Assembly: GCA_002427845.1 (NCBI GenBank)
Contig: DIYZ01000167.1
Coordinates: forward strand, 1 to 5,840
Length of the DNA stretch: 5,840 bases
Reading direction: 5' to 3'
From: Chloracidobacterium sp. UBA6041
Lineage (GTDB): Bacteria; Acidobacteriota; Blastocatellia; Pyrinomonadales; Pyrinomonadaceae
Shown here: in pieces, positions 5,719 through 5,840 of the stretch
Position numbering within the stretch: the stretch's first letter is position 1
Layout: every line of letters starts with the position of its first letter
Position numbers and translations under genes: made by a program
Notes under the pieces: model-generated
The model's input: the letters and a program-made list of their open reading frames with translations, nothing else
What the model was told of the DNA's origin: nothing
The model's database searches: none

Positions 5719-5840
5719 ATGGCGGCGATCAATCTTCTTCAACTCAAGAGAATGGCTAACGATCGTTCGTTCGCTCGCGGTGAAGCGTATTTCAAAGATG
5801 GCCGCGTACACAGTCTCGCCACGTACGAAGGGGCGTCGAC
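5719..5840 (+). CDS. N-terminus of a SWIM-zinc-finger-like protein (cut by window end)
   Basis: An open frame from ATG 5719 runs off the window, giving 40 residues plus two bases. The peptide contains KRMANDRSFARGEAYFKDGRVHSL, which resembles the start of bacterial SWIM zinc finger proteins, where a helix with R-S-F-x-R-G-x-x-Y-F-x-x-G-x-V leads into the zinc-binding CxCxnCxH region. The zinc ligands themselves would lie beyond the edge, so the assignment rests on the N-terminal motif only. An in-frame TAA lies at 5698-5700, so the start is ATG 5719 or ATG 5752. The first keeps the leading helix but has a weak ribosome binding site; the second is preceded by AAGAGA. SWIM proteins bind DNA or protein and are often next to Swi2/Snf2 helicase genes, which cannot be checked here. 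Confidence 0.6.
   Translation, partial: MAAINLLQLKRMANDRSFARGEAYFKDGRVHSLATYEGAS

Overview
The window reads as a stretch of bacterial chromosome, most likely from an acidobacterium (class Terriglobia, near Granulicella, Edaphobacter or Terriglobus). The strongest clue is the 131-residue cupin at 3240-3635. It matches, almost residue for residue as I recall it, the manganese cupin hydroxynitrile lyase of Granulicella tundricola (GtHNL). A eukaryotic-type Ser/Thr kinase and moderately GC-rich DNA with ordinary bacterial ribosome binding sites fit this, but the taxon is an inference.

Layout. Bases 1-222 are the open 3' end of a gene I do not recognise. A 185-base gap with a perfect 16-base inverted repeat leads to an AraC-family regulator (408-1313). 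A 210-base gap follows; it holds an 8-base direct repeat with a 20-base period around a 10-base palindrome, a good candidate operator. Four genes then follow on the same strand with 21-40 bases between them: an aldo/keto reductase broken by a frameshift (1524-2518), an F420/NADP-oxidoreductase-like Rossmann protein (2549-3199), the hydroxynitrile-lyase-like cupin (3240-3635), and an intact aldo/keto reductase (3657-4646) that is a paralog of the broken one. After it comes a Ser/Thr kinase that stops just after its catalytic loop (4729-5199), a convergent 87-residue hypothetical gene on the minus strand (5179-5442), a gap with several inverted repeats, and the first 40 codons of a SWIM-zinc-finger-like protein (5719 to the window end).

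How the genes may work together. The AraC protein probably controls the four-gene operon. Two NADPH-type aldo/keto reductases, an NADP-binding oxidoreductase and a metal cupin of the cyanohydrin lyase group suggest handling of aldehydes, ketones or cyanohydrins: the cupin could release or condense a carbonyl compound and the reductases could reduce it. This is inference from family and context. The first reductase is probably inactive, or the shift is a sequencing error, so the fourth gene would carry the aldo/keto reductase activity. The right-hand part (broken kinase, opposing small gene, partial gene) looks like rearranged accessory sequence unrelated to the operon.

I found no CRISPR array, tRNA, rRNA, transposase or integrase.
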